41,858 bases of DNA from Mycoplasmatota bacterium (GTDB lineage Bacteria; Bacillota_I; Bacilli_A; Izemoplasmatales; Hujiaoplasmataceae): positions 1-41,858 of the forward strand of contig JAEIOE010000016.1 in assembly GCA_016342455.1 (NCBI GenBank). Reading direction: 5' to 3'. The translations under genes were made by a program, and so were the position numbers. This document shows, piece by piece, positions 1-8,355 of the stretch (its first letter is position 1; each line of letters opens with the position of its first letter). A model generated the notes under the pieces. That model saw nothing but the letters and a program-made list of their open reading frames with translations. It had not been told where the DNA came from and made no database searches.

Positions 1-23
1 ATTGTATCAAAAAATAGCTAATC

Positions 24-45
24 AAAAAAGAGCCCCAGGCTCTTT
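24..45 (-). terminator. Hairpin, probable terminator
   Basis: AAAGAGCC pairs with GGCTCTTT across a three-base loop. Read on the minus strand the stem runs into a T-rich tract, so it is most convincing as a minus-strand or bidirectional terminator. It sits just before the triple repeat at 100-168. Confidence 0.5.
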
Positions 46-99
46 CGTTGAAAAACTTGTTTTTCATTTTTTTATTAAAAATACTTTCCATCCGTAAAT

Positions 100-168
100 G
101 AGTAAAACTCCGTTGGAAATAGAGTAAAACTCCGTCGAACACGAACGATTTTAGAGTAAAACTCCGTT
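100..168. repeat. Three phased copies of GAGTAAAACTCCGT
   Basis: Copies start at 100, 122 and 154. The starts are 22 and 32 bases apart, close to two and three helical turns, so a protein could bind all three on one DNA face. The arrangement resembles multi-site transposon ends (IS21 or Tn7 style), but no transposase of that type is visible in the window. It may be a remnant or an end whose enzyme lies outside. Confidence 0.7.
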
Positions 169-378
169 ATAACAAGACAGTTTTATTATATTAAGTTTAT
201 TCATTTATCGTTAATGGCTTAATTGCGCCATGTAGCGGTATATAAAGGATAAACTTTTTTATTTGCGTTATAATGATTAGAGTAGATTTCCTGGAAATCT
301 CTCTTTTTTTTAGTCTTTAAGCTCGCGAAACAACAGTCTACATATAAAGGGTATCGAACTTTTAAAGTTGATAGGCAG
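169..378. other. Intergenic stretch with a promoter-like site and hairpin
   Basis: No convincing gene. A TATAAT hexamer at 269-274 lies ten bases before a hairpin (AGATTT/AAATCT, 284-300) followed by a T tract at 304-311. This would give only a very short terminated RNA. No good -35 box was found. Confidence 0.3.
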
Positions 379-528
379 GTGAAGTGTGTCGGATTTTATA
401 TAATATCTCTTATAATGTATCTAACTGTCCCATTTGTTTGGAATTTAGTGTACAATAACCCTACCCTACCACGGCTTTTATATTGTTCTGTTTTAGTTGG
501 TGTATTTAGCTATGCAATGTATGTCTAA
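379..528 (+). CDS. Possible 49-residue membrane protein
   Basis: Starts with GTG and encodes two hydrophobic stretches, roughly residues 3-24 and 30-48, separated by a short polar linker. No well-placed ribosome binding site is visible, and the reading frame stays open upstream of the GTG, so this may be the tail of a decayed membrane gene. I do not recognise a family. It lies between the left triple repeat and the terminator of the serine recombinase operon. Confidence 0.25.
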   Translation: MKCVGFYIISLIMYLTVPFVWNLVYNNPTLPRLLYCSVLVGVFSYAMYV

Positions 529-540
529 TTTTTTTTGATA

Positions 541-572
541 TAAGAAAAAACAAAACCCCTAGTTAAAGGGGT
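541..572 (-). terminator. Terminator of the serine recombinase operon
   Basis: ACCCCT and AGGGGT form a six-base stem (555-560 with 567-572). Read on the minus strand it is followed by a T-rich run, which suits termination after the recombinase genes. Confidence 0.6.
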
Positions 573-665
573 CTATTGTATAAAAACGCACTAAATAATT
601 ATGGCGGGTCCTTAAAATGGGATACATGAAATGTGACTTTCCAATAGTCCCATTTGATTAGCTAA

Positions 666-2315
666 CTAGTAGACACAGACCTCACTTTCCGCAGTATGTA
701 TTGTTTTTCTTATTAAATATTCTTTAGAAATATAATTTAACTTATGAACTGGTTTATCTAATTGCCCATTTTCAAACCTAATTACAAATTCCAGATTATC
801 TCTTTCTCTAACTATGACATAATTAAATAGTTCTTTAAAAGGAAATTCTTCAATAGTACTTATTGGATTCTTAAAACCTCTCAGTATAGCTTTTGTTTTC
901 TGGATTATGAAATCAACGTTATGAGTAGTTAAAAGCATATTTTTATATTGTACTATCTGATTACTAATAGATAATTTATGATGCAAGAGTTGATTATGAA
1001 CTGTTTTGCTAAACTCATCTTTATCTAATAATGCCAGTTTATTTCTATTTTGTAATAACTCGTTTTCTAACCTAATGATTTCATTTTTCATTTTCAGTAT
1101 TTCAGGGTGGTTTTCTAGAGTGGTTTTTAACTCGTTTAGAAAATCACCTTTTTTCTTTATTATCATGTTAATGTGTTCCATTAATATTTCATCAAATGTA
1201 TCTGCGAATAACGATTCACTTTTACAAGTTTTTCTTATCCTGTTCGATGAGCAGTAGAACATTCTGGTTCTGTATTTTTCATTAGGGTGATTGATTCTTA
1301 ACTGATAGTTTTTACCACATCTTGGACACTTTATAAAATTGTTATATATTGATACATTCTTCTTTTGATTCCTTAAGGTTTTCTTGTCAAGAGTATGATT
1401 GTACCTAATTCCTTTTTGCTTTCTTAAATCCTGGACTTTATTCCATTTATCTTCAGAAATAATTGCTGGATGTGTATTCTTCACGTAATATTTGGGTAAG
1501 AAATTTTGCTCCTTCATTTGATTCTTATTTCCTACAGCCCTTCTTGCTGATTTCTGAAGAAGAGCATTACCAGTGTATTTTTCATTGATTAATATGTTTC
1601 GAATTCCAGTTGAGTTATAGTTGACTCCTTTTAGTTTTGTTTTTAAACCCTTTTTAGTTAGATAAGTACATATACTATTATATGAATATCCTTTTAGATA
1701 TAGTTCATATATCTTACGTACTATTATTGCTTCTGCATCATCAATTATTATATTGTTGTCTTTGTCTCTTTGATAGCCCAGAACTTGCGACGTAACCAAG
1801 TGAATTTGGCCCTGTTGAAATCTTTTTCTTACACCCCACTTCACATTCTCACTAATGATTCGGGCTTCTTCCTCGGCCATTCCAGCCAATACAGAAATAA
1901 CGAACTCTATCTTAGGGTCAAATGAGGATATGTTTTCCTTCTCAAACCAAACTTCAGTATTATATTCTTTGAGTTCTTGTATTATTGATAGGCAGTCAAT
2001 TGTGTTTCTAGCAAACCTGGATATTGATTTAGTTATTATCATGTCAATATTGCCAGCTTTAGCTAATGTCACCATTAAATTTAACTGATTTCTATACTTG
2101 ATATTGGTTCCACTTTTACCTTGATCAGAATAGACTCCTACGAAGTTCCACTCCGCATTTTTATTTATCATTTTAGTGTAAGTTTGAATTTGTAACGCTA
2201 GGGATGTTTCCTGAATTTCTTTGTTTGTTGAAACTCTTGCATATGCACAAACTTTACGTTTTTGTTGTAGTCTTTCATGTCTTTCTAAGTTAAGTATTTC
2301 TACTACATTACTCAT
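666..2315 (-). CDS. Large serine recombinase (downstream of tandem pair)
   Basis: Site-specific DNA recombinase of the large serine class, which cuts and rejoins attachment sites through a Ser-DNA intermediate. The N-terminal resolvase domain has the ARVST motif with the likely nucleophile at Ser29, then the ISRFARN and EEARIISENVKWG segments. A recombinase domain and a zinc ribbon (CPRCGKNY, later Cys-Ser-Ser and Lys-Thr-Cys) follow, then a coiled-coil region and a C-terminal tail. The ATG at 2315 lies one base after the stop of the upstream recombinase, implying translational coupling; an in-frame TTG four codons earlier would overlap that gene. Length (549 residues) is typical. It differs clearly from its neighbour, so this is an old pair and not a recent duplication. 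Confidence 0.93.
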   Translation of the reverse strand: MSNVVEILNLERHERLQQKRKVCAYARVSTNKEIQETSLALQIQTYTKMINKNAEWNFVGVYSDQGKSGTNIKYRNQLNLMVTLAKAGNIDMIITKSISRFARNTIDCLSIIQELKEYNTEVWFEKENISSFDPKIEFVISVLAGMAEEEARIISENVKWGVRKRFQQGQIHLVTSQVLGYQRDKDNNIIIDDAEAIIVRKIYELYLKGYSYNSICTYLTKKGLKTKLKGVNYNSTGIRNILINEKYTGNALLQKSARRAVGNKNQMKEQNFLPKYYVKNTHPAIISEDKWNKVQDLRKQKGIRYNHTLDKKTLRNQKKNVSIYNNFIKCPRCGKNYQLRINHPNEKYRTRMFYCSSNRIRKTCKSESLFADTFDEILMEHINMIIKKKGDFLNELKTTLENHPEILKMKNEIIRLENELLQNRNKLALLDKDEFSKTVHNQLLHHKLSISNQIVQYKNMLLTTHNVDFIIQKTKAILRGFKNPISTIEEFPFKELFNYVIVRERDNLEFVIRFENGQLDKPVHKLNYISKEYLIRKTIHTAESEVCVY

Positions 2316-2316
2316 T

Positions 2317-4017
2317 TTATACACCAAATTTAAGTATCTGATAGTTTACATAGTATTTTGGATTTGAACTCTCTATCCTTTGGCTATGAAGTAATTGATG
2401 TTTGTTAGTTTGCATGATATCCTCTAATATACTTTCGGTAGATATATCTTTATTACCAATAACAAAGATGGCATCGTGTGAACTAGTTGATATTATGACT
2501 TTAAATATGCTCTTAATTATCGTTTGGTTAAGCGGAAGGTACCCATTTAGAAAATCACCCATTTGTTTGATTCGTTCTTCATGGAGACGTTTATCTACAA
2601 TTAAACTATTTTTATTTTGTAATAAGACTTTGAAATCAATTAATTTGCTCTTTTTATCATCGTAAAGTGCCCTATAAAAATCTGTGTTTTCTTTAACAGA
2701 TTCAACGTTAATGTTGATTATTTCTTTTATTTCATTTTCGGTTTTAGTAATTTGATTCTTAATGTGTTCAATTTCTTTATCTGATTTTGAAGTATCTAAA
2801 CTTGATTTAACGAGATTTAAAGTGTCATTAAGGATATCATCGTTGTAAATATCTAAATTCTTTATAGCATCTATGATAGCTAACTTGAGCGTTTCTTGGT
2901 CTATGGGCTTGTTAGTGCAGTTAGCTGCTTTATCTCTATATCTATTCTTGCAGGATAAAGTTATTCTTTGAGAAGCTTTTCCGTAATTGTAGTAATGTCT
3001 ATTCATTGGTTTTCCACAGTGAATACAATATACAATTCCACTGAGTGGATACTTGTTTGTGTATCTTGATTTTCCACCCTTTTCATTTCTCTTTTTCTTG
3101 AGGGCCTGAACAAACTCGAATTTTTTTCTTGGAATAATTGCTTCATGATTGTTTTTGATGTAATACTTTGGAGCTTGTCCTGTATTCTTAACTGATTTAT
3201 GGGTTAAGTAATTAGTAACTACCCGTTTTTGCAGAATAGCATCTCCTGAATACTTTTCATTGGTTAAGATAGAAGAGACAGTGGCGGGTTTCCAAAAAAT
3301 CTCTCCTCGACCATTCTTTATATTATTAATAGTTAAAAAATCAACTATTTGCTTAAGGGAAGAACCGGCGATATACATGTTGAAAATCATTATAACAGTT
3401 TTAGCTTCTGTTTTATTAATGACTATTTTTCCATTCTCATCTTTATCGTATCCAAGGAATCGCTTTGTATTGATGTGAACCTTCCCTTCCTTGAATCGTT
3501 TTTGAAAACCCCATTTAACATTCTCGCTTATATTTCTAGCTTCCTCTTGAGCAATTGAAGAGAAGATGGTAAGCATAAAATCAATTTTAGTATCACTTGA
3601 ATATAAATTCTCTTTTTCAAAGAATACCTCAACATTGTAGTCTCTTAATTCTCTTACAACAGTAAGACAATCAACGGTGTTTCTTGCAAATCTCGATAAT
3701 GACTTTGTAATTATCATATCTAACTTCCCATTTCTAGCATCCGATATCATTCTTAGGAAGTCTGTTCGCTTCTTCATACCTGTTCCTGATATGCCTTCAT
3801 CAGCATACATTCCCATAAATTCCCAGTCTTCATTCTTTTGTATTTGATTTGTAAATTCTCTGATTTGTGCATTGTAACTGTGAATTTGGTCATCTTGATC
3901 TGTAGATACTCTAGCATAAGCACAAACTCTACGTTTTGGTTTTTCAATTGGAAGTCCTTTTTTATCTTCAAAGAATGGCATTTCTGGTTGAATAACTATT
4001 ATTTCTTTATCTTGCAT
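2317..4017 (-). CDS. Large serine recombinase (upstream of tandem pair)
   Basis: Second large serine recombinase, 566 residues. It has ARVST with the likely nucleophile at Ser38, the SLSRFARN and EEARNISENVKWGF segments, a zinc ribbon (CIHCGKPM, then Cys-Lys and Cys-Thr) and a long C-terminal coiled coil rich in Lys, Glu and Ile. A strong AAGGAGG lies eight bases before the ATG at 4017, so that start is preferred over an ATG 12 codons upstream. Tandem pairs of such enzymes mobilise staphylococcal SCC elements and various clostridial islands. The same role is inferred here, because both genes sit at the edge of the accessory region. Confidence 0.93.
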   Translation of the reverse strand: MQDKEIIVIQPEMPFFEDKKGLPIEKPKRRVCAYARVSTDQDDQIHSYNAQIREFTNQIQKNEDWEFMGMYADEGISGTGMKKRTDFLRMISDARNGKLDMIITKSLSRFARNTVDCLTVVRELRDYNVEVFFEKENLYSSDTKIDFMLTIFSSIAQEEARNISENVKWGFQKRFKEGKVHINTKRFLGYDKDENGKIVINKTEAKTVIMIFNMYIAGSSLKQIVDFLTINNIKNGRGEIFWKPATVSSILTNEKYSGDAILQKRVVTNYLTHKSVKNTGQAPKYYIKNNHEAIIPRKKFEFVQALKKKRNEKGGKSRYTNKYPLSGIVYCIHCGKPMNRHYYNYGKASQRITLSCKNRYRDKAANCTNKPIDQETLKLAIIDAIKNLDIYNDDILNDTLNLVKSSLDTSKSDKEIEHIKNQITKTENEIKEIININVESVKENTDFYRALYDDKKSKLIDFKVLLQNKNSLIVDKRLHEERIKQMGDFLNGYLPLNQTIIKSIFKVIISTSSHDAIFVIGNKDISTESILEDIMQTNKHQLLHSQRIESSNPKYYVNYQILKFGV

Positions 4018-4090
4018 AAATATTTCCTCCTTTTTCATTACTATATACATCACTCAAAAAGCAACATAAATCAAGTGATATAGTTAATGT

Positions 4091-4222
4091 TTATTGTTTT
4101 TCACTTTCATATATTATTATTAATTTAGACAAAGAATTGTACCATTCCATACCATTGATATTTTTTGACTCGTAAAGCTTATCTAGTATTGTCTTCATGA
4201 TCGTAAATCTTGTTTTATCCAT
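4091..4222 (-). CDS. Small 43-residue protein leading the recombinase operon
   Basis: A short ORF with a good AAAGGA site seven bases before its ATG. It is 43 residues long, begins MDKTRFTIMK and is charged and helix-prone throughout, with one WYNSLSKL segment near the C-terminus. It ends about 75 bases before the first recombinase and shares its strand. Small accessory proteins often accompany tandem large serine recombinases; a function in recombination is only inferred from position. No family is recognised. Confidence 0.5.
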   Translation of the reverse strand: MDKTRFTIMKTILDKLYESKNINGMEWYNSLSKLIIIYESEKQ

Positions 4223-4240
4223 TATGTGTCCTTTCCAAAT

Positions 4241-4267
4241 AAAAAAAGGATTGCAGAAAGCAATCCT
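4241..4267 (-). terminator. Terminator after the S24-like repressor gene
   Basis: AGGATTGC and GCAATCCT form a perfect eight-base stem with a five-base loop. On the minus strand the stem is followed directly by a run of seven T. It separates the repressor gene from the recombinase operon. Confidence 0.85.
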
Positions 4268-4363
4268 CAAAAGGAAATGATAAAGTATTCAAATATTCCT
4301 AACTTACCGGATACAAGTATATCACTTTGATTTTAAAAAGTATATGAACTTTAAGCACAATTT

Positions 4364-4960
4364 TTAGAAGAAATGTTTAATATCCATTTTCTTATCTAGA
4401 GTAGCAAAATATACACCCTTATATATGATGTTTTCTGCTCGTGCTTTATTAAAATACAACGGTTCTTCATTTATGTAGAAGTGTCCGCCTCCGCTAGAGT
4501 TGTAAAATACTTTTGAAATATATGTCTTGTTATAGTAGTCAAATAGCATTACTAGGCTTTGCTGATTTGTGTCTGTTCTCCAGAAAAAATCACTTAGTAA
4601 ATCATTTTGCTTAACTACAATTACATCATCTCTAATGGTAGAGATACATAGCGGCATTACTTCCTTCAGCTCATTCTCCACGTATTCGAAGTATCTGTAG
4701 GCTATAGATTTATCGTTCATTAGAGCGTATGGGTTTCCAACAATAACATCAATGGATACATTATAGAAGCCTGAAAGCTTAATTAGATCATAAATACCTA
4801 TATCTCTCAATCCAGTTTCATAATTAGAATAGGCTTGTCTTGATTTTTCGATAATCTTTGCTACATCATAAGTAGATAAGTTGTGTTTTACTCTCAATCT
4901 TTTGAGACTAGTGCTTATAAAAAACTTGTTTAAAGAATCTTGTGTTTTCAATTCTTGCAT
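4364..4960 (-). CDS. XRE repressor with degenerate S24-like C-terminal domain
   Basis: Probable lysogeny or island repressor, 198 residues. An XRE helix-turn-helix spans about residues 17-72 (LKRLRVKHNLSTYDVAKII, then QAYSNYETGL). Residues about 105-195 resemble the peptidase S24 fold of LexA and CI: STIRDDVIVVKQND matches the start of the fold and the later Gly-Gly-Gly segment with its Asn-Glu-Glu-Pro turn matches its end. The residue expected to be the catalytic Ser in the usual Ser-Met-x-Pro context is not evident, so self-cleavage is doubtful. AGAGG lies before the ATG. It is transcribed away from a small XRE gene and the integrase, the classic CI/Cro layout of phages and satellites. Confidence 0.8.
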   Translation of the reverse strand: MQELKTQDSLNKFFISTSLKRLRVKHNLSTYDVAKIIEKSRQAYSNYETGLRDIGIYDLIKLSGFYNVSIDVIVGNPYALMNDKSIAYRYFEYVENELKEVMPLCISTIRDDVIVVKQNDLLSDFFWRTDTNQQSLVMLFDYYNKTYISKVFYNSSGGGHFYINEEPLYFNKARAENIIYKGVYFATLDKKMDIKHFF

Positions 4961-4980
4961 GATCTGCCTCTTTCAAAATT

Positions 4981-5190
4981 TATTATCACTAAATTATATA
5001 GCAACAAATGTTACCTTGTCAATAGTTAATGTGTACAATAACCATTAAAACAATAGCAAAATAGTGTAAATCGGACATCTCATGTCACGATTTGTTGCCA
5101 AACTGAAAAAAGTGTTTTTAATTATTTTAGAGAATATTTTTTGTATTATAATATTAATTACCGTCTATTTTTTATAACAGATTGGAGGTT
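4981..5190. promoter_or_regulatory. Divergent control region with putative operators
   Basis: The intergenic region between the divergent regulators holds GCAACAAATGTTAC (5001-5014), a palindrome with one mismatch, and a second half-site TTTGTTGCC at 5091-5099 in the opposite orientation. These are plausible binding sites for the S24-like repressor, the small XRE protein, or both. This is inferred from position and symmetry. Confidence 0.45.
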
Positions 5191-5194
5191 AATA

Positions 5195-5485
5195 TTGGAT
5201 AGAAATAATATAGGTGAAAAAACAAAATCAAGGCGAGTGATTTTACAAAGAGTATACCTTATTGATAGAAGGGTTTCATTAAGTTTATCTGTAGAACTTG
5301 TTTCAAGAAAGTTAAATGTAAGCGCCAATTACTATTATCAAATAGAAAATGGTCAGAAAGGTAAAAACTTGCCTGTTTGTCTTTTGTTAAAAATAGCGAA
5401 AGCACTAGAAATGGATAAGCACGATATACTTGATTTTGAGAATGAATATATTGAATTGCTGAGAGTGTATAATCAAAATGGTTAA
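5195..5485 (+). CDS. Small XRE-family regulator (Cro-like)
   Basis: DNA-binding protein of 96 residues. The helix-turn-helix covers about residues 27-70, with SVELVSRKLNVSANYYYQIENGQKG as the recognisable core, followed by KIAKALEMDKHDIL. The start is a TTG with GGAGG six to seven bases upstream; an ATG 18 codons earlier would give an unlikely extension with no site. It diverges from the S24-like repressor and overlaps the integrase gene by eight bases, so it probably sets the switch that controls integrase expression. Confidence 0.75.
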   Translation: MDRNNIGEKTKSRRVILQRVYLIDRRVSLSLSVELVSRKLNVSANYYYQIENGQKGKNLPVCLLLKIAKALEMDKHDILDFENEYIELLRVYNQNG

Positions 5486-6410
5486 TATAAGGTTTAGAAC
5501 TAAAGAAGCTAAAGAGTTCTATGAAAAAGTTAATGATTATATTGATTACATTGATATAAAAGAAGCTTCAAAAGAAGGCTATAAAAAGATATTGATAGAG
5601 TATGTATTATATACAGATAGATTACCTGACTTACCAATTAGGCATGATGTTATTGTGTATCGAGAAAGACTCAAAGTCAGATTAAAAGCATCATCAGTTC
5701 AAAAACATATTGTAGTTATAAGAAATTTTTATAGATGGTACTATTCTATGGGCTATGGTCATAATATAGCTGAAGGGATAAAAGGAATGAAAATAGAATC
5801 TGATTTCAAAAGAGAAGCATTATCAGTAAAAGATTCTATTAGGCTTTTGAAAAGAGCCGAATTCAATGCAAAAAAAGATGTTATAGGTTTTAGAAACTAT
5901 GCTGTAATATCTATTTTAATTACTACTGGATTAAGGACTATTGAACTCGAAAGAGCAGATGTTGAAGATATTGTTCATGTTAATGATGAATATGTTCTTT
6001 ATGTTATGGGTAAAGGTCATGACGATAAAGATGCGTACGTTAAATTATCTAAACAAGTCTACAATATAATTGAGGAATATCTCATAGCTAGATCGGATTC
6101 ATATACACCTTTATTCATAAATCATACATGTCACTCGTTGGGCTCGAGAATGAGGACAAGAACCATACGAGGGGTTGTTAAGGAAACTCTACGTCAAATA
6201 GGCATAGATAACCCTAAATACTCTGCACACAGCCTTAGACATACTACAGCAACTCTAGCTTTATATGAAGGAGCAAATATAGAGGATACTCAGCAGTTGT
6301 TAAGGCACAAGGATCCATCAACGACACAAATCTACGTTCATAAAGAGAAGAAACGGAATAGCAACTATGAATACAAGATAAGTGATACATTGTTTGGAGC
6401 AAAAAAATAA
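5478..6410 (+). CDS. int: Tyrosine recombinase / integrase
   Basis: Phage-type site-specific integrase, 310 residues. An N-terminal SAM-like DNA-binding domain (about 10-105) precedes a complete catalytic domain. Visible active-site residues are Arg153 in TTGLRTIEL, a Lys in the GKGHDDKD beta-hairpin, His251 and Arg254 in HSLRHTTAT, His277 in LLRHKDPST and the nucleophile Tyr286 in QIYVH. It overlaps the Cro-like gene and is followed by an antirepressor and an excisionase-like gene. This order suits a prophage remnant or satellite island. There is no deletion or stop in the gene, so it may be active. Confidence 0.93.
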   Translation: MVNIRFRTKEAKEFYEKVNDYIDYIDIKEASKEGYKKILIEYVLYTDRLPDLPIRHDVIVYRERLKVRLKASSVQKHIVVIRNFYRWYYSMGYGHNIAEGIKGMKIESDFKREALSVKDSIRLLKRAEFNAKKDVIGFRNYAVISILITTGLRTIELERADVEDIVHVNDEYVLYVMGKGHDDKDAYVKLSKQVYNIIEEYLIARSDSYTPLFINHTCHSLGSRMRTRTIRGVVKETLRQIGIDNPKYSAHSLRHTTATLALYEGANIEDTQQLLRHKDPSTTQIYVHKEKKRNSNYEYKISDTLFGAKK

Positions 6411-6431
6411 TACTAACAAGAGGAAAAAACA

Positions 6432-7178
6432 ATGATAAAAGAATTCGCGAACGAAGAGTTCGGAAAAGTAAGAGTTACATTGAAAGAAGAAGAACCATAT
6501 TTTTGCCTAGTTGATGTAGCAAGAATGTTTGATATCTCTAATGTATCAGAAATAAAAGCATCAATTCCTAGTTTAGATTTTGAGTCTATAGAAATGAAAT
6601 CAGGGAATAAGATAGTTAAAAGGATATTTATTAAACCACAATATATAAGTACAGTATTGTTTGCTTCTAAGCATCCAGAAGCGGATACAATATATGAATG
6701 GTTGTATCGAACGGTACTCCCACAGTTGTTAAAATACGGAGACTACAAGGTGGATGATTTTCAGGATCCAATAGTTGTCGTTAAATTTCTAGAAGAATTT
6801 CAAAATATGAGACTTAGAAATACAGTTTTGGAAACACACAAAAAAACAAATGCACCAAAGATTAAATATCTAAACAGATTATTAGGCTCAGAAACATGTG
6901 TTGATCTAGATGTTGTTCCGGAAATGCTAAAGTATAAAGGAATAGGAAATATGGAACTTATGAAAGTTCTACGAGCAACTCATATATTTAAAGATTGTAA
7001 TAAGCCATGTCAAGAATTTTGTGATAACAAATGTTTTAGAGTAGTTGAAGCTAAATCTGTATGTGGTAATAGTGTTATAACATCAAATCGTACTTTTGTT
7101 TACAAAAAAGGAATTACTCTAATTGAGAAAATACTATCTGAATATGAGGTGAAACGCAATGCACGAGAAAAGCGATAA
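6432..7178 (+). CDS. BRO-N / KilA-C phage antirepressor
   Basis: Predicted antirepressor, 248 residues. The BRO-N fold is visible at about residues 5-110: FGKVRVTLKEEEPYFCLVDVARMF, then the typical closing segment ISTVLFASKHPEADTIYEWLYRTVLPQL. The C-terminal part (about 150-245) resembles the KilA-C DNA-binding domain and contains four cysteines around residues 195-205 (Cys-x3-Cys-x3-Cys-x3-Cys), which may bind metal. AGAGGAAA precedes the ATG. In phages such proteins inactivate the CI-type repressor; the likely target here is the S24-like protein encoded at 4364-4960. Confidence 0.8.
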   Translation: MIKEFANEEFGKVRVTLKEEEPYFCLVDVARMFDISNVSEIKASIPSLDFESIEMKSGNKIVKRIFIKPQYISTVLFASKHPEADTIYEWLYRTVLPQLLKYGDYKVDDFQDPIVVVKFLEEFQNMRLRNTVLETHKKTNAPKIKYLNRLLGSETCVDLDVVPEMLKYKGIGNMELMKVLRATHIFKDCNKPCQEFCDNKCFRVVEAKSVCGNSVITSNRTFVYKKGITLIEKILSEYEVKRNAREKR

Positions 7179-7341
7179 TTACTATTCAGTAACTGATCTA
7201 ATAGATATCTTGGAAGTAACCAGGAGAACAATATTAAAATACATCAAAAAAGGAAAACTAAGAGCATTTAAGCTTGGTAACCAATGGAGAGTAACAGAAG
7301 AAGAATTACAGAAGTTCATAAACAGAAATTCAAACTATTAA
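7159..7341 (+). CDS. Excisionase-like helix-turn-helix protein
   Basis: A 60-residue MerR/excisionase-type DNA-binding protein. YSVTDLIDILEVTRRTILKY followed by GKLRAFKLGNQWRVTEEEL is the standard HTH_17 winged-helix pattern. GAGGTG lies before the ATG, and the gene overlaps the antirepressor by 20 bases. Next to an integrase its natural role is to bend attachment-site DNA and favour excision; a transcriptional role is also possible. Confidence 0.85.
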   Translation: MHEKSDNYYSVTDLIDILEVTRRTILKYIKKGKLRAFKLGNQWRVTEEELQKFINRNSNY

Positions 7342-7384
7342 AAAATAACTCAATATTCTGACATATTTAACAGTACCGATAATG

Positions 7385-7403
7385 TATGTAACTGGTGTTA
7401 CTA
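7385..7403. repeat. 19-bp direct repeat, left copy
   Basis: TATGTAACTGGTGTTACTA contains the inverted pair GTAAC/GTTAC. An identical copy with extended similarity on both sides lies at 15288-15306. Both copies are intergenic and they bracket the replisome, restriction-modification and RES/KAP genes. It may be an attachment site or a shared protein-binding site. Confidence 0.7.
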
Positions 7404-7482
7404 ATGATATATTTAATGCTAGTTTCGACTATGTTTAGGTTCTGTTATATGTCGGTTTATTGTTATATCGAAAGGTAATATT

Positions 7483-8355
7483 ATGGCACGACCATTTAAA
7501 CAAGGATTACAGTATTTTCCTATGGACGTGCATATTTTTAAAGATCAAAAACTGGTGGATATGCATTACTATTTTGGACCCTTAGGTCTTCACTTGTATA
7601 CACAACTCTTATTACTTGTCTATGAGAATGGGTATTACTTAGAGAAGTCCGAAGATGAACTCGCTGCACAGTTGCATCGAATTTTAGGTACTCGTTGGGT
7701 AAAGCTATCGAAAGTGGTAGAAATGATTCGCGGTTGTGTTGAGTTTAATCTCCTTGAAAGAGAGCTGTATACACAAGGTGTTATTACTTCTCTAGCTATC
7801 CAGAAACAATATATTCTTTCTACAAAAAGAAGAAAGACTGTGAATATTGACAAGTATTGGTTACTTGATCAGGAAGCCATGGATGAATTAGGATCTTTTT
7901 TAAGTATGCAAAAAAATAGAGTTAATGTATGCAATAACCTAGTTAATGTCAACAATAACCCGGTTAATGTTGACATTAATACACAAAGAGAAAGAGAAAT
8001 TGAAAAAGAAAGAGATGTAATAGATATAAAAGATAAAAGCATTTACGGGCTACCCGAAATGCATTATTTAACAAAATTTTTAACTGATAGAAAATACATC
8101 CAACAAGATAGCAGTGATATTGTTCTGTACAATAAGCTGTTTGAAGAAGTAACAAATCGATATAGCCATTATGATGTAATGGTAGTTGTTAGGTACATTG
8201 TTACTTATAGCAGGAATGCAGAACCTAAGATTGATGATAAGTTTGCATTTATGAAAAAATCAGTTATTAACAATTTGAAAGAGTATAAGATAAAACAAGG
8301 GGGTGAATCTTTTGAAAAATGGATTGAATCAGGATTTTTACAAGTGGATAGATGA
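7483..8355 (+). CDS. Replisome organiser, Lin1244/Lin1753-type N-terminal domain
   Basis: Predicted replication initiation or helicase-loading protein of phage or integrative-element type, 290 residues. The N-terminal domain (about 1-125) has the hallmark GLQYFPMDVHIFKDQKL, then GPLGLHLYTQLLLLVYENGYYLE, known as DUF4373 or Lin1244-like. A low-complexity linker of Asn-Val-Asn units (about 145-165) and a charged stretch lead to a C-terminal helical domain. AAAGGT precedes the ATG. It lies directly after the 19-bp repeat. It probably drives autonomous replication of the excised element; this is inferred from the family. Confidence 0.8.
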   Translation: MARPFKQGLQYFPMDVHIFKDQKLVDMHYYFGPLGLHLYTQLLLLVYENGYYLEKSEDELAAQLHRILGTRWVKLSKVVEMIRGCVEFNLLERELYTQGVITSLAIQKQYILSTKRRKTVNIDKYWLLDQEAMDELGSFLSMQKNRVNVCNNLVNVNNNPVNVDINTQREREIEKERDVIDIKDKSIYGLPEMHYLTKFLTDRKYIQQDSSDIVLYNKLFEEVTNRYSHYDVMVVVRYIVTYSRNAEPKIDDKFAFMKKSVINNLKEYKIKQGGESFEKWIESGFLQVDR

